A DNA stretch of 15,596 bases from CALJIC01 sp039805565 (lineage in GTDB: Bacteria; Chloroflexota; Chloroflexia; Chloroflexales; Roseiflexaceae): positions 1 to 15,596 of the forward strand of contig JBDLTZ010000210.1 of assembly GCA_039805565.1 (NCBI GenBank), given 5' to 3'. The notes under the pieces are model-generated. The model made no database searches. It saw only the letters and a list, made by a program, of their open reading frames with translations, and was not told the origin of the DNA. The position numbers and the translations under genes were made by a program. Shown here one piece after another: positions 7,848 to 14,297 of the stretch (the first letter of the stretch is position 1; the number at the start of each line of letters is the position of its first letter).

Positions 7848-9361
7848 TGGAAGCGCAGAGCCACCGCTGGCGGGAGCCGCACCCGATCGCCGGCGTGTGC
7901 GTCGCCGTGATTCTCGCTGTCAGCTACGGGCTCACCCTGGCGCCGGGGGTGACCTGGGCCAACGACGGTGTCGATAGCGGCGATCTCCTGACCGCCGTCG
8001 CGACCAATGGCGTGCCGCACCCGACCGGCTACCCCACCTACCTGCTGCTGGCTCGCCTCTTTCTCATGCTGCCGCTTGGCCCCCCTGCGCAGCAGCAGGC
8101 CGTGCTCTCAGCGGTCAGCGCGATTGCCGCAGCCCTGGCCGTTGGCGCTATCGTCCATCGTCTGGGTGGCGGCTCCCGCTGGAACAGCGCCCTTGCCGGT
8201 GCACTCGCCGCGCTCTGGCTCGGCTGGTCGCCGCGCTTCTGGTCGCAGGCGGTGATCGTCGAGATCTATAGCCTGCATCTGCTCTTCTGCGCGAGCCTCT
8301 GGTGGTATGCGGTGCAGCACCGCCGACCTGGCGACACTCGTTGGGGCTGGGGGGATCGAGCAGCAGGGTTCATCGCGGGCCTTGCTCTGGGAAACCACCT
8401 CACCGTGATCTTCCCCATCCTGGTGGTGTTCGGCTTCGCGGTCCTGCATCGCCCGCGTGTGGGACGGCTACGCCGTCTGGCCGCCCTACTGCTCTGGGCC
8501 GCTCTGGGTGTGCAGGTCTATCTCTACCTCCCCCTGGTCGGCAGCGCCTCCTCCGCGGCGAGCTGGGGCGACCCAAGCAGTGTTGCGGGGCTCCACTGGC
8601 TCGTGACAGGAGAGCTCTACCAGGGGATGGCGTTCACCGTCTCACCCGCGCAGCTTGCCGGACGCTTACGGATGTTTGCGGCGTTCCCCCTGGATGAGTT
8701 TGGCCCCGTCGGCCTCGCCATGGGACTCTGGGGTCTGGCGCGGGCGCGGGCGGATCTGGCGCGTCTCCGGGCGGCGATGGGCGTGGCGGTGCTGGCGACG
8801 GCAGCGTTCGCCCTCGGGTACAGCAGCTACGACGCGCACGTCTACCTCCTACCCCTGAGCATGCTCTTCGCCGTGTGGGTCGGGGTGGGAGTCACGGATC
8901 TGCTCGCGCGTGTGGAGTCTCGCCCGCCCCTGGCCGCGCTCACGGCTGCTGCACTGCTGGCAAGCGCCGCGCTTACCGTGCCATCAGCGGCAGCGGCGGC
9001 TGATGCGCGGGGCGACCGACGGGCGATCGAGTTTGCGAGCAGGGTTCTGCGTGAAGCGCCGGCGGGGGCCATTCTCCTGACGAGCGAGGACCGCGACACG
9101 TTTCCGCTCTGGTACTACCACGTCGCTCAGGGGATGCGACCCGACCTTGCTGTTGTGGCCGGGCCGCTGCTCCCCTTCGACTGGTATCAGGCAAATCTGC
9201 AGGAGGCCTATCCGTCGTTACGGCTCCCCGCATCCGTGCGCTCGGGCTGGGATGTCGTCCTCTTGACACGCAATCCGGGACGTCCATTCTGCTGGACGCA
9301 ACCCGGACAGGCCGAGGTGCTCCGCTGTACTGCGATTGAGGCCACCAACCACAGCCCGTAG
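7847..9361 (+). CDS. DUF2723 polytopic membrane protein, glycosyltransferase (protein O-mannosyltransferase)-like
   Basis: A 504-residue membrane protein with about ten hydrophobic helices up to residue ~385, then a soluble C-terminal domain (~residues 395-504, with LLTSEDRDTFPLWYYH). The DUF2723 signature is clear in the first periplasmic loop: D43-S-G-D46, then H58-P-T-G-Y-P. This loop resembles the acidic catalytic loop of GT-C enzymes such as PMT and Glt, which transfer a sugar from a polyprenyl-phosphate donor outside the membrane. The family's activity is inferred by similarity. The ATG overlaps the sortase TAA (TAATG), implying translational coupling. In context it may glycosylate the sortase substrate or assemble a surface glycan that uses the amino sugar of the upstream enzymes. 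It converges with the response-regulator gene; the two stop codons are 1 nt apart, leaving no room for a separate terminator. Confidence 0.86.
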   Translation: MEAQSHRWREPHPIAGVCVAVILAVSYGLTLAPGVTWANDGVDSGDLLTAVATNGVPHPTGYPTYLLLARLFLMLPLGPPAQQQAVLSAVSAIAAALAVGAIVHRLGGGSRWNSALAGALAALWLGWSPRFWSQAVIVEIYSLHLLFCASLWWYAVQHRRPGDTRWGWGDRAAGFIAGLALGNHLTVIFPILVVFGFAVLHRPRVGRLRRLAALLLWAALGVQVYLYLPLVGSASSAASWGDPSSVAGLHWLVTGELYQGMAFTVSPAQLAGRLRMFAAFPLDEFGPVGLAMGLWGLARARADLARLRAAMGVAVLATAAFALGYSSYDAHVYLLPLSMLFAVWVGVGVTDLLARVESRPPLAALTAAALLASAALTVPSAAAAADARGDRRAIEFASRVLREAPAGAILLTSEDRDTFPLWYYHVAQGMRPDLAVVAGPLLPFDWYQANLQEAYPSLRLPASVRSGWDVVLLTRNPGRPFCWTQPGQAEVLRCTAIEATNHSP

Positions 9362-9362
9362 T

Positions 9363-9860
9363 TTAGGTGAGACTGCCCAGACACTGGGAATGCACAGGGG
9401 TGGAGGCAACAGTCGCAAGCAGGTAGCGCAGCGTAGTGGTGGCGAGCTCGGGGTTGAGATACGTGCCGCCACCCAGGACGGTATCCAGTGCAACCCCGAG
9501 TTCATCAAGGCTGAGGTCTTTGAGCAGGTAGCCGCACGTGCCGGCACGGAGAGCTTCAATCAAGAGCAGCGGTTCGGCCATCATTGACATGATGATGATT
9601 TTGGTGTCCGGGAGCGCGCGCGCCAGGACACGAGTCACTGCGATTCCGTCCATATCGGGCATACGAATGTCAATCAATGCCACCTGGGGACGCACCTGGA
9701 GGCAAAGGTCTATCATCTCGGTGCCCGAGCATGCCTCACCGACGATGGAGATACCAGGCAGCTCCCCGAGCATCGAGCGGAGACTCTTCCGGGCGAAAAC
9801 GTTGTCGTCGGCGATCACAATGCCGGCACAATGGGAGCGAGCCACATGCGCGCGCTTCAT
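9363..9860 (-). CDS. Receiver-only response regulator (NarL-type receiver without output domain)
   Basis: A 165-residue protein with a complete receiver domain: acidic pair D18-D19 in IVIADDN, phosphoacceptor D64 in ALIDIRMPDMDG, S92 in IIIMSMM, and K114 in GYLLKDLS. The closest receivers are those of NarL/FixJ regulators. After the receiver (~residue 130) comes only a linker, and the protein ends at CLGSLT, about where a NarL protein would begin its LuxR-type helix-turn-helix. No HTH is encoded downstream, since the convergent DUF2723 gene is reached after 1 nt. It is therefore either a truncated regulator or a stand-alone receiver that works by competing for phosphate or binding partners. 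I chose the ATG at 9858-9860 because the receiver starts 12 residues later and a shared upstream element sits at a fixed distance. A longer reading to 9965 would run into the IS630 end. Confidence 0.85.
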   Translation of the reverse strand: MKRAHVARSHCAGIVIADDNVFARKSLRSMLGELPGISIVGEACSGTEMIDLCLQVRPQVALIDIRMPDMDGIAVTRVLARALPDTKIIIMSMMAEPLLLIEALRAGTCGYLLKDLSLDELGVALDTVLGGGTYLNPELATTTLRYLLATVASTPVHSQCLGSLT

Positions 9861-9870
9861 TGACGTGAAC

Positions 9871-9890
9871 CTAATACTACAACGAGGAAT
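9871..9890 (-). promoter_or_regulatory. Shared upstream element, copy 1 (candidate promoter of the receiver-only regulator)
   Basis: The + strand reads CTAATACTACAACGAGGAAT. It is 10 nt from the start codon at 9858-9860 and matches 16 of 20 positions of the element before the histidine kinase gene. On the coding (-) strand it contains TAGTAT (9874-9879), a passable -10 hexamer. That would give a 5' leader of only a few bases, consistent with the lack of a good Shine-Dalgarno sequence. No clear -35 box is seen. Confidence 0.45.
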
Positions 9891-9929
9891 GTGAAAGGCG
9901 GGATGAACAGCAAGATGGGCTACTGAATC

Positions 9930-9950
9930 TACCCCACGCTTAGAGTCGGG
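9930..9950. repeat. IS630 left terminal inverted repeat
   Basis: Begins with the target TA, then CCCCACGCTTAGAGTCGGG. It matches the right end imperfectly with small gaps; the conserved core is TACCCCA..CTTA..GT. Confidence 0.65.
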
Positions 9951-10838
9951 GGGTTCTGGTGGCAACCCGGCGGCTCTCTCGCCAGCAGCCCAGGTAGAGC
10001 AACAGTCGGTACAACCTCCGAGCCCTCACGTGGCGCCACAGATAGTCGACGTGATTGAGCTCCGGACACGCCGTCGGCAGCCAGCGTAGCTCGATCCCCA
10101 GGGCACGGGCGACGCGCCTGCTTGTGCCCGCCGTGTGCGGCGAGCCCCGATCCAAGAACAACGCGATCCGCCAGCCGCACCAGCGTTTGCGTATCTGGCG
10201 CAGATAGGCTTGGAAGTGGTCCTGGCCCCATTCCTTGGCGTAGTACAGTTCCACGGCACCCTGCAAACTGAGCGTCCCGTACAGCACCCGCTTGTCGCAG
10301 CTACCCGTGACCAGGACCTCCACCCTCGCTGATCTTACCCACGCGGCGCGCAAGGGGGAGTCTCGGTGATGATGACTTCACCCCAGAACAGGACGACGGT
10401 GCGCCGGCGTACCTTCAGGCCGCTTCAAGCGGTAGTTGAGCGCGCAAAGCATACGCCGGATGGTGCGTTCACGGATGGTGATGGCCTGGTGGGCGAGCTC
10501 GCACGGTACGGGCAACCGCGGGACATCGGCTGCGGCCGCGCTTGGACCCTCTCATACCCGTCGAATGAAGGCTTCGATCTGTTGCTGTTGCGCTGGCGGG
10601 CGACCGCTCCGCCGCGCATCCTGCAAGCGATTGGCAATCGGCTGGATATCCCGCGCATGAAACATGCGTAACCAGTTGTTGATCGTCTGCCGGGTGATCT
10701 GCAACCGCTCCGTCAACCGTGGAATGCCTTTGCCACTATTATACCAGAGGACTGCTTGCTTGCTGCGCACGGTAGTAGCGTCATGCCAGAAACCCTTTGT
10801 CAAACTACTTTTTTAGCCCGGACACTTAAGAGTTGGGG
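9932..10838 (-). mobile_element. Decayed IS630-family element
   Basis: The element is bounded by imperfect inverted ends: left TACCCCACGCTTAGAGTCGG (from 9930), and right, read on the - strand from 10840, TACCCCAACTCTTAAGTGTC. Both are preceded by TA, the usual IS630/Tc1-mariner target duplication (9930-9931 and 10839-10840). The 907-bp core is shorter than typical 1.0-1.2 kb members. Its only gene is a broken transposase. It lies between the receiver-only regulator and the tnpB remnant, so it separates that regulator from the kinase/regulator pair on the same strand. Confidence 0.8.
9940..10803 (-). pseudogene. IS630-family transposase, frameshifted and catalytically altered
   Basis: The N-terminal helix-turn-helix part (10552-10803: ITRQTINNWLRMF, then ARRSGRPP) starts from a TTG and stops at 10552. 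A second frame carries ELAHQAITIRERTIRRMLCALNYRLKRP (about 10397-10500). A third carries VVLFWGEVIITET (about 10355-10395). The last (9940-10353) carries ALFLDRGSPHTAG and PELNHVDYLWRHVR. At least two or three frameshifts are needed to join them. The second and third acidic residues are present with 34 residues between them (DD34D spacing). The first acidic residue is lost: the usual DE pair reads GE. The stop codon lies inside the left inverted end. The product cannot be a working transposase. Confidence 0.8.
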
Positions 10839-10840
10839 TA
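10813..10840. repeat. IS630 right terminal inverted repeat
   Basis: The + strand reads TTAGCCCGGACACTTAAGAG and continues to GTTGGGGTA at 10840. Its reverse complement starts TACCCCAACTCTTAAG and pairs with the left end. Confidence 0.65.
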
Positions 10841-10941
10841 AACCGTATACGAGAGGGGCATCGGCGAACTGCACCTGAGAGCGGCTTAGAGGTCAGTATA
10901 GCCCAAGCTATGCTCGGTTACGTCTGCAAAACGGTCATGGA
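10841..10941. other. Intergenic stretch between IS630 and tnpB remnants
   Basis: About 100 bases with no gene. The only structure seen is a short dyad, ATAGC-CCAA-GCTAT, at 10898-10911. The right boundary of the tnpB element should lie within the last ~15 bases, but no sequence fixes it. Confidence 0.4.
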
Positions 10942-10962
10942 CCCACGGCTAATGCGCGTGGG
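10942..10962 (-). other. IS200/IS605-type right-end hairpin (omega-RNA 3' part remnant)
   Basis: The arms CCCACG (10942-10947) and CGTGGG (10957-10962) pair perfectly. An inner GC/GC pair encloses the loop TAAT, with one bulged base. Hairpins of this CCCACG...CGTGGG form close the right end of many IS605/TnpB elements and form the 3' stem of the omega-RNA that guides TnpB. It overlaps the tnpB stop region (10949), the normal arrangement. Whether an RNA is still made is not known. Confidence 0.6.
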
Positions 10963-11447
10963 CTTGTCCCTGGCTGGACCCGCCGTGGCGAGCCTCCGAG
11001 ACGTGCGGCTGCATGACGGCAGCCCTGCCGAGCACACGAATGTTCTCAGCAGCGATTGTGTCGGCATGACCAGCGCAGCCACACGACGTACAGCGGAAGG
11101 TTGCTTGGTTGGGGCGGTTAGCCTTGTCTGTATGCCCGCAGGCCGGACAGCGGCGCGAGGTGTTGCGCGGATCGACCGCCATCACGGGAATGTCGACCCG
11201 CTGCGCCTTGTAGCTTAGGCGTCTCCGACCTTCGCAAGCGCCCGCACGGTCATCTGCGCCGACAGGCCAAACGTCTCGCGCACGTCCTGATAGCACACCT
11301 TCTGAAGCGCGAACGTGCCGAACGTGCGCGTGTCCCAGGCGACGCCGCTGATGAAGTCGCACGCGGCGTTGGCGGCTTGAAGGGTGCGCCTGAGCGCATC
11401 GGCCTGTGTGGGGTCGGTTGCAGCTTCAGTTGCGCAATCAGCTTCAT
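10949..11447 (-). pseudogene. tnpB: tnpB (IS200/IS605 RNA-guided nuclease) with frameshift and large internal deletion
   Basis: The N-terminus MKLIAQLKLQPTP begins at the ATG 11445-11447. A 1-nt loss near codon 14 moves the frame. The TnpB N-terminal block QADALRRTLQAANAACDFIS continues, then RETFGLSAQMTVRALAKVGDA to 11215. The sequence then passes directly, in another frame, to LSYKAQRVDIPVMAVDPRNT, followed by the zinc ribbon CPACGH...CTSCGC and the RuvC-III motif HADTIAAENI. In complete TnpB (~370-420 residues) about 200 residues lie between these blocks, including the RuvC-I Asp and RuvC-II Glu; they are absent. All four zinc-ribbon cysteines and the last RuvC Asp remain. No tnpA is present. 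The product, if any, cannot cut DNA. Confidence 0.82.
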
Positions 11448-11460
11448 ATACTGAAGCTGA
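11438..11460. repeat. Perfect 9-bp hairpin over the tnpB start codon
   Basis: TCAGCTTCA (11438-11446) and TGAAGCTGA (11452-11460) are perfect inverted repeats around a 5-base loop. The tnpB ATG (11445-11447, - strand) lies at the loop edge. It could be a left-end structure of the IS605-type element or a start-site hairpin. Part of the right arm is shared with a second CAGCTTCAG copy at 11421-11429, which encodes KLQ. Confidence 0.5.
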
Positions 11461-11731
11461 GCACAGATGAGCGCCTACGTCAATCCGAAGTGGCAGCTCG
11501 GCGCTTCCTCCCGCCGCGGAAGCGTGCGGGCTTCCGCACCTGTGGCTTGCCCCGATCAGCGACAAATGAGGTTTCTGTAAAAATAGGTTTGGTCAGAGTT
11601 GGCAGGTCAGGGGTCAAGTTTTATGCTGAAGCGACGCCGGTTATGGAGTGGGCTACCAGACGCGGTTGGCTGTCGTGGGAGCGCCCAGGGCTCTCAGGCG
11701 GAACCCCGTCATCTGGTAGGCCTATTGTGGC
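11461..11731. other. Intergenic stretch with a stem-loop and IS-end-like sequence
   Basis: No convincing gene is seen between the tnpB start and the regulator stop. A perfect 8-bp stem-loop, GCGGAAGC/GCTTCCGC, sits at 11516-11537. The AT-rich stretch around 11575-11625 (GGCAGGTCAGGGGTCAAGTT) resembles ends of IS21-type elements, but no partner end was found. GTAGGCC/GGCCTAC at 11716-11735 forms a 7-bp dyad over the regulator stop codon, without a following T-run. Confidence 0.4.
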
Positions 11732-12424
11732 CTACTGCTCTGGTGTGGAGTTCGGCGACGTTACCATGCCAAGCTCGATCGCTCGAACGGCCGCCTGCGT
11801 GCGGCCGGTAACCCCCAGCTTCGCAATCAGGTGCTCGACGTGCACCTTGACCGTCGCGGGGCTGATGTTGAGGGCCGCGGCGATCTGGCGGTTCGTCTGC
11901 CCGTAGGCGATACGGGTAAGCACCTCCTTCTCACGGGTAGTAAGGGACTCGCCGACGTTCATCGCCCTGGGCGACGACGCTTTCGTCAGGCCGTAGATGG
12001 CGCGGGTCATCAGCTGCGCGTTAAACGCGGTCTCGCCCTGCATCACCTTGCGCACTGTGCTCAGGAACTCGCTGCGCCGGGTGTCCTTCAACAGAAACCC
12101 CTTGGCACCCACGCGCATGGATTCGATGAGGTACTGCACATCCTCGTGCATAGTGACCATCACGATATGCACATCCGGGCAGATCTCGCGGATCTGCCCG
12201 GCCACGTGAAGGCCATCGCTCTGACCCATACGGATATCAAGGAGCAAGATATGTGGTTGCAGCTCCTTGCATAGCCGGAGCGCCTCGTCGCCGTTCTCAG
12301 CCTCGCCCTGTACGACGAAGGCGCTATCGTGCATAAAGAAGCTGCGGAGCCCGCCCCGGGAGAGCTCTTGGTCATCGGCAATGACGAGGCGGATAGGTTC
12401 ATGCGGGCCAGCAGCACTATGCAT
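11732..12424 (-). CDS. NarL/FixJ-family response regulator with LuxR-type HTH
   Basis: A 230-residue two-domain regulator of standard length. The receiver domain (about 11-125) has D17-D18 in LVIADDQ, phosphoacceptor D63 in ILLLDIRMGQSDG, and a lysine in GAKGFLLKDTRR. The LuxR-type HTH (about 160-222) is intact: LTTREKEVLTRIAYGQTNRQ, then IAAALNISPATVKVHVEHLIAKLGV. It should be phosphorylated by the histidine kinase encoded just upstream on the same strand, and then bind DNA as a dimer. Its ATG lies within the kinase stop region (ATGCATAG, 8 nt overlap), so the two are translationally coupled and form one operon. No target genes are evident from sequence, though the surface cluster or the receiver-only regulator gene nearby are possibilities. 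Confidence 0.93.
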   Translation of the reverse strand: MHSAAGPHEPIRLVIADDQELSRGGLRSFFMHDSAFVVQGEAENGDEALRLCKELQPHILLLDIRMGQSDGLHVAGQIREICPDVHIVMVTMHEDVQYLIESMRVGAKGFLLKDTRRSEFLSTVRKVMQGETAFNAQLMTRAIYGLTKASSPRAMNVGESLTTREKEVLTRIAYGQTNRQIAAALNISPATVKVHVEHLIAKLGVTGRTQAAVRAIELGMVTSPNSTPEQ

Positions 12425-13643
12425 ACAGCTCTCCTGGTGATGTTCCAGCAGGGAGGGGTATCTCGACCGTGACGGAGGTTCCCTGATCTGGAATACTTTC
12501 GATCCGGCAGCTCCCGCCGAGCAGGCGTACCCGCTCGCGCATGCCGATCACGCCCATCTGCTCGCCATACTTGCGCTGCTCCGAGGTGGGTGTGTAGCCG
12601 CGCCCCCAGTCGTGGATCACGAGGTACACGGTGTCGACACTGCGACCAACAAGAATGGCGACTCTGGTCGTGCCGGCGTGTTTACGGATATTGGTGAGCG
12701 CCTCCTGGGCGGTTCGAAAGAGGGTCGTCTCGATCAGTGCTGGGAGGCGCCCCAGGGCGGGATCCTCCTGAAACACAATCTGCCACCCCGATGCACGCAG
12801 TTGGTCCACCTCAATTCGGAGAGCGACTCCGAGCCCAAGGTCATCAAGAGCAGCGGGGCGGAGGCCCATGATCAGACAGCGCGCCTCCTTGACCGTGCGG
12901 TGGATCAGGTCAAGGGCCTGATCGAAGTCTTGGCGCATCTGCGGGTCACGCGGATGGTACCGGCTGGCGACATTCTGCAAGTGCTGGTACGCGCTCGCCG
13001 CCATCTGGGCAAGACCATCGTGAATATCGTAGGCGACTCGACGGCGCTCCTCCTCCTGTGCGGAAAGCAGCTGCCCGATCAGCTCGCGGAGATGGCCCTC
13101 GGTCTGCGCAAGCTCAGAGAGGAGCCGACTGCGCTCCAGATTCAGGCGACTCTGTTCAATCACACCGGCCAGATGCGTGGCTAAGAGCTGGAGCGTATCG
13201 ATATCCTCCGCCACAAGTAAGCGCGGCTCGTATGTGCTTTTGAGCGAGAGGACGCCGATGGGCCGGCCCTCGCGAAGAAGGAGAGGAAGACAAACCGCCG
13301 AGGGGATATCACGCGTATAGTCACGCCACTCGGTGCCAACATTCTCACCACATCCGAGAAGCACAAGGGGTGCGCACGTGCGCAAGACGTGGCTGGCGAC
13401 ACTGCGCTGCATGTTCTCAACCTGCGTACCCACTGGAACGGCACCATCGCCCGTGGAGGCGCAGACCTCTAGCCTGTCCAACTGCTCGTCGTAGAGCATG
13501 ATGCTCCCGCTGTCGTGGCCAGCGAAGGTTAGGACGCGCTGGAGAACACGATCGAGCAGCAGGGGCAGATCGTGGGTCACCATCTGCTCATGCCCGAGAT
13601 CGATCAGGAGTTGAAGACGATATCGTGTAGTATAGTCTGTCAT
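12417..13643 (-). CDS. Soluble GAF-domain sensor histidine kinase (HisKA_3 family)
   Basis: A 408-residue kinase without membrane helices, so the signal is probably sensed in the cytoplasm. A GAF domain covers about residues 25-165 (GSIMLYDEQLDRLEV, PLLLREGRPIGVLSL). A helical linker follows, then the HisKA_3 dimerisation domain with the phospho-accepting H208 in EEERRRVAYDIHDGLAQ. The HATPase domain has N318 in AQEALTNIRKHA, D345 in HDWGRGY, and a final GTSVTVEIPLP. This architecture always partners NarL-type regulators, and one follows with an 8-nt overlap. The GAF domain has two cysteines (C90, C98) and C118, but no motif proving heme, Fe-S or bilin binding. The start is the ATG at 13641-13643. 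It has no good ribosome site, but a conserved upstream element lies 10 nt away. Confidence 0.93.
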   Translation of the reverse strand: MTDYTTRYRLQLLIDLGHEQMVTHDLPLLLDRVLQRVLTFAGHDSGSIMLYDEQLDRLEVCASTGDGAVPVGTQVENMQRSVASHVLRTCAPLVLLGCGENVGTEWRDYTRDIPSAVCLPLLLREGRPIGVLSLKSTYEPRLLVAEDIDTLQLLATHLAGVIEQSRLNLERSRLLSELAQTEGHLRELIGQLLSAQEEERRRVAYDIHDGLAQMAASAYQHLQNVASRYHPRDPQMRQDFDQALDLIHRTVKEARCLIMGLRPAALDDLGLGVALRIEVDQLRASGWQIVFQEDPALGRLPALIETTLFRTAQEALTNIRKHAGTTRVAILVGRSVDTVYLVIHDWGRGYTPTSEQRKYGEQMGVIGMRERVRLLGGSCRIESIPDQGTSVTVEIPLPAGTSPGELYA

Positions 13644-13653
13644 GAGAGCCAGT

Positions 13654-13672
13654 CTAGTACTATTACGAGAAT
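13654..13672 (-). promoter_or_regulatory. Shared upstream element, copy 2 (candidate promoter of the kinase/regulator operon)
   Basis: The + strand reads CTAGTACTATTACGAGAAT. It is 10 nt from the kinase start codon, exactly as copy 1 is from the receiver-only regulator. The - strand contains TAGTAC (13657-13662) at the -10-like position. Both genes lack a clear Shine-Dalgarno sequence, fitting very short leaders. Confidence 0.45.
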
Positions 13673-13682
13673 TGGTATGCTC

Positions 13683-13704
13683 CTGTTCAGCCGACGCTGA
13701 ACAG
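13683..13704. repeat. Perfect 9-bp inverted repeat upstream of the kinase gene
   Basis: CTGTTCAGC (13683-13691) and GCTGAACAG (13696-13704) flank a 4-base spacer, CGAC. It lies 40 nt upstream of the kinase start and 6 nt before the IS701-like fragment. It could be an operator, or an end structure of the IS fragment. No T-run follows on either strand, so it is a poor terminator. Confidence 0.5.
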
Positions 13705-13709
13705 CAGGA

Positions 13710-13994
13710 GTGTATCTAGCCGAGAACGTGCCCGCCCTGATCTTGACGCCCGCTGGCGCGACCGACCTGGCCGATGCACTGTGCCTCTACGACGCCATCT
13801 ACGGCTCGTTTTTCAGTCGTTCCGAGTCCGACGCATGGGCCCAACGCTACCTTCACGGTTTGTTGAGCCCGCTGCCGCCTGCGCTTTGTCGGAATTTTCA
13901 CCGCGGGTGGATGACTATCACAGGAATGAGGCTCAGACATAGTGTTACCACCTCAAACAGTTCCCATGCAGGCTGGATACGAGCAGTCTGGTGA
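13710..13994 (+). pseudogene. N-terminal fragment of an IS701-like DDE transposase
   Basis: A GTG start at 13710, preceded by AGCAGGAG, opens a 94-codon frame. Residues 8-55 (LILTPAGATDLADALCLYDA, ... YGSFFSRSESDAWAQRYLHG, LLSPL) resemble the N-terminus of IS701-family transposases, which carry a similar F-R-E...YL-GLL block. Similarity stops near 13875. The rest of the frame is not transposase-like, and the catalytic domain is missing. The complete protein would be about 400 residues. The fragment may be left from a deletion or a later insertion. The family call rests on a short motif and is moderate. Confidence 0.5.
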
Positions 13995-14297
13995 CCGTCG
14001 GCCGGCTACAAGAGCTAACGTGTAAAGCAAAAGAGATTATGATACCCAGATCGACACGAAACTCAGCAACACTCTTCTATACGATATTGAGTGTCGAACT
14101 CTCTATTCCTATGTTGCCCAGAGCCCGACCCGACGGGCGACCCTTCCACCCCCTCCCTTCTAGTGTAGTGAGAGTGCCATGCACAAATGTGCCTACGGAG
14201 CCGATCAGGAGGTAAGGAGCACGTTGAGTGAGCCGACCCGCAGCGGGCCGCTGTCGCAGAGCGAGCTGTTGTCCGGGTCGACCGCTGCAACCCACAC
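13995..14297. other. Non-coding stretch between IS701-like and IS21 remnants
   Basis: Its composition is lower in GC than the surrounding genes, and no long coding frame is credible. AGGAGGTAAGGAG at 14207-14219 is a strong ribosome-site-like sequence followed by TTG/GTG codons (14224-14230), but the frame it opens has no recognisable protein. The short dyad ACACTC/GAGTGT lies around 14069-14095. The left end of the IS21 element should lie in or before this stretch, but no TGGTCAAC-like end was found. Confidence 0.35.

Noticed and set aside
11575..11625. A definite IS21-type end (GGCAGGTCAGGGGTCAAGTT)
   Set aside because: It resembles such ends, but no second end, transposase or duplication was found beside it.
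11716..11735. GTAGGCC/GGCCTAC dyad as a terminator for the kinase/regulator operon
   Set aside because: It overlaps the stop codon, and no T-run follows on the - strand.
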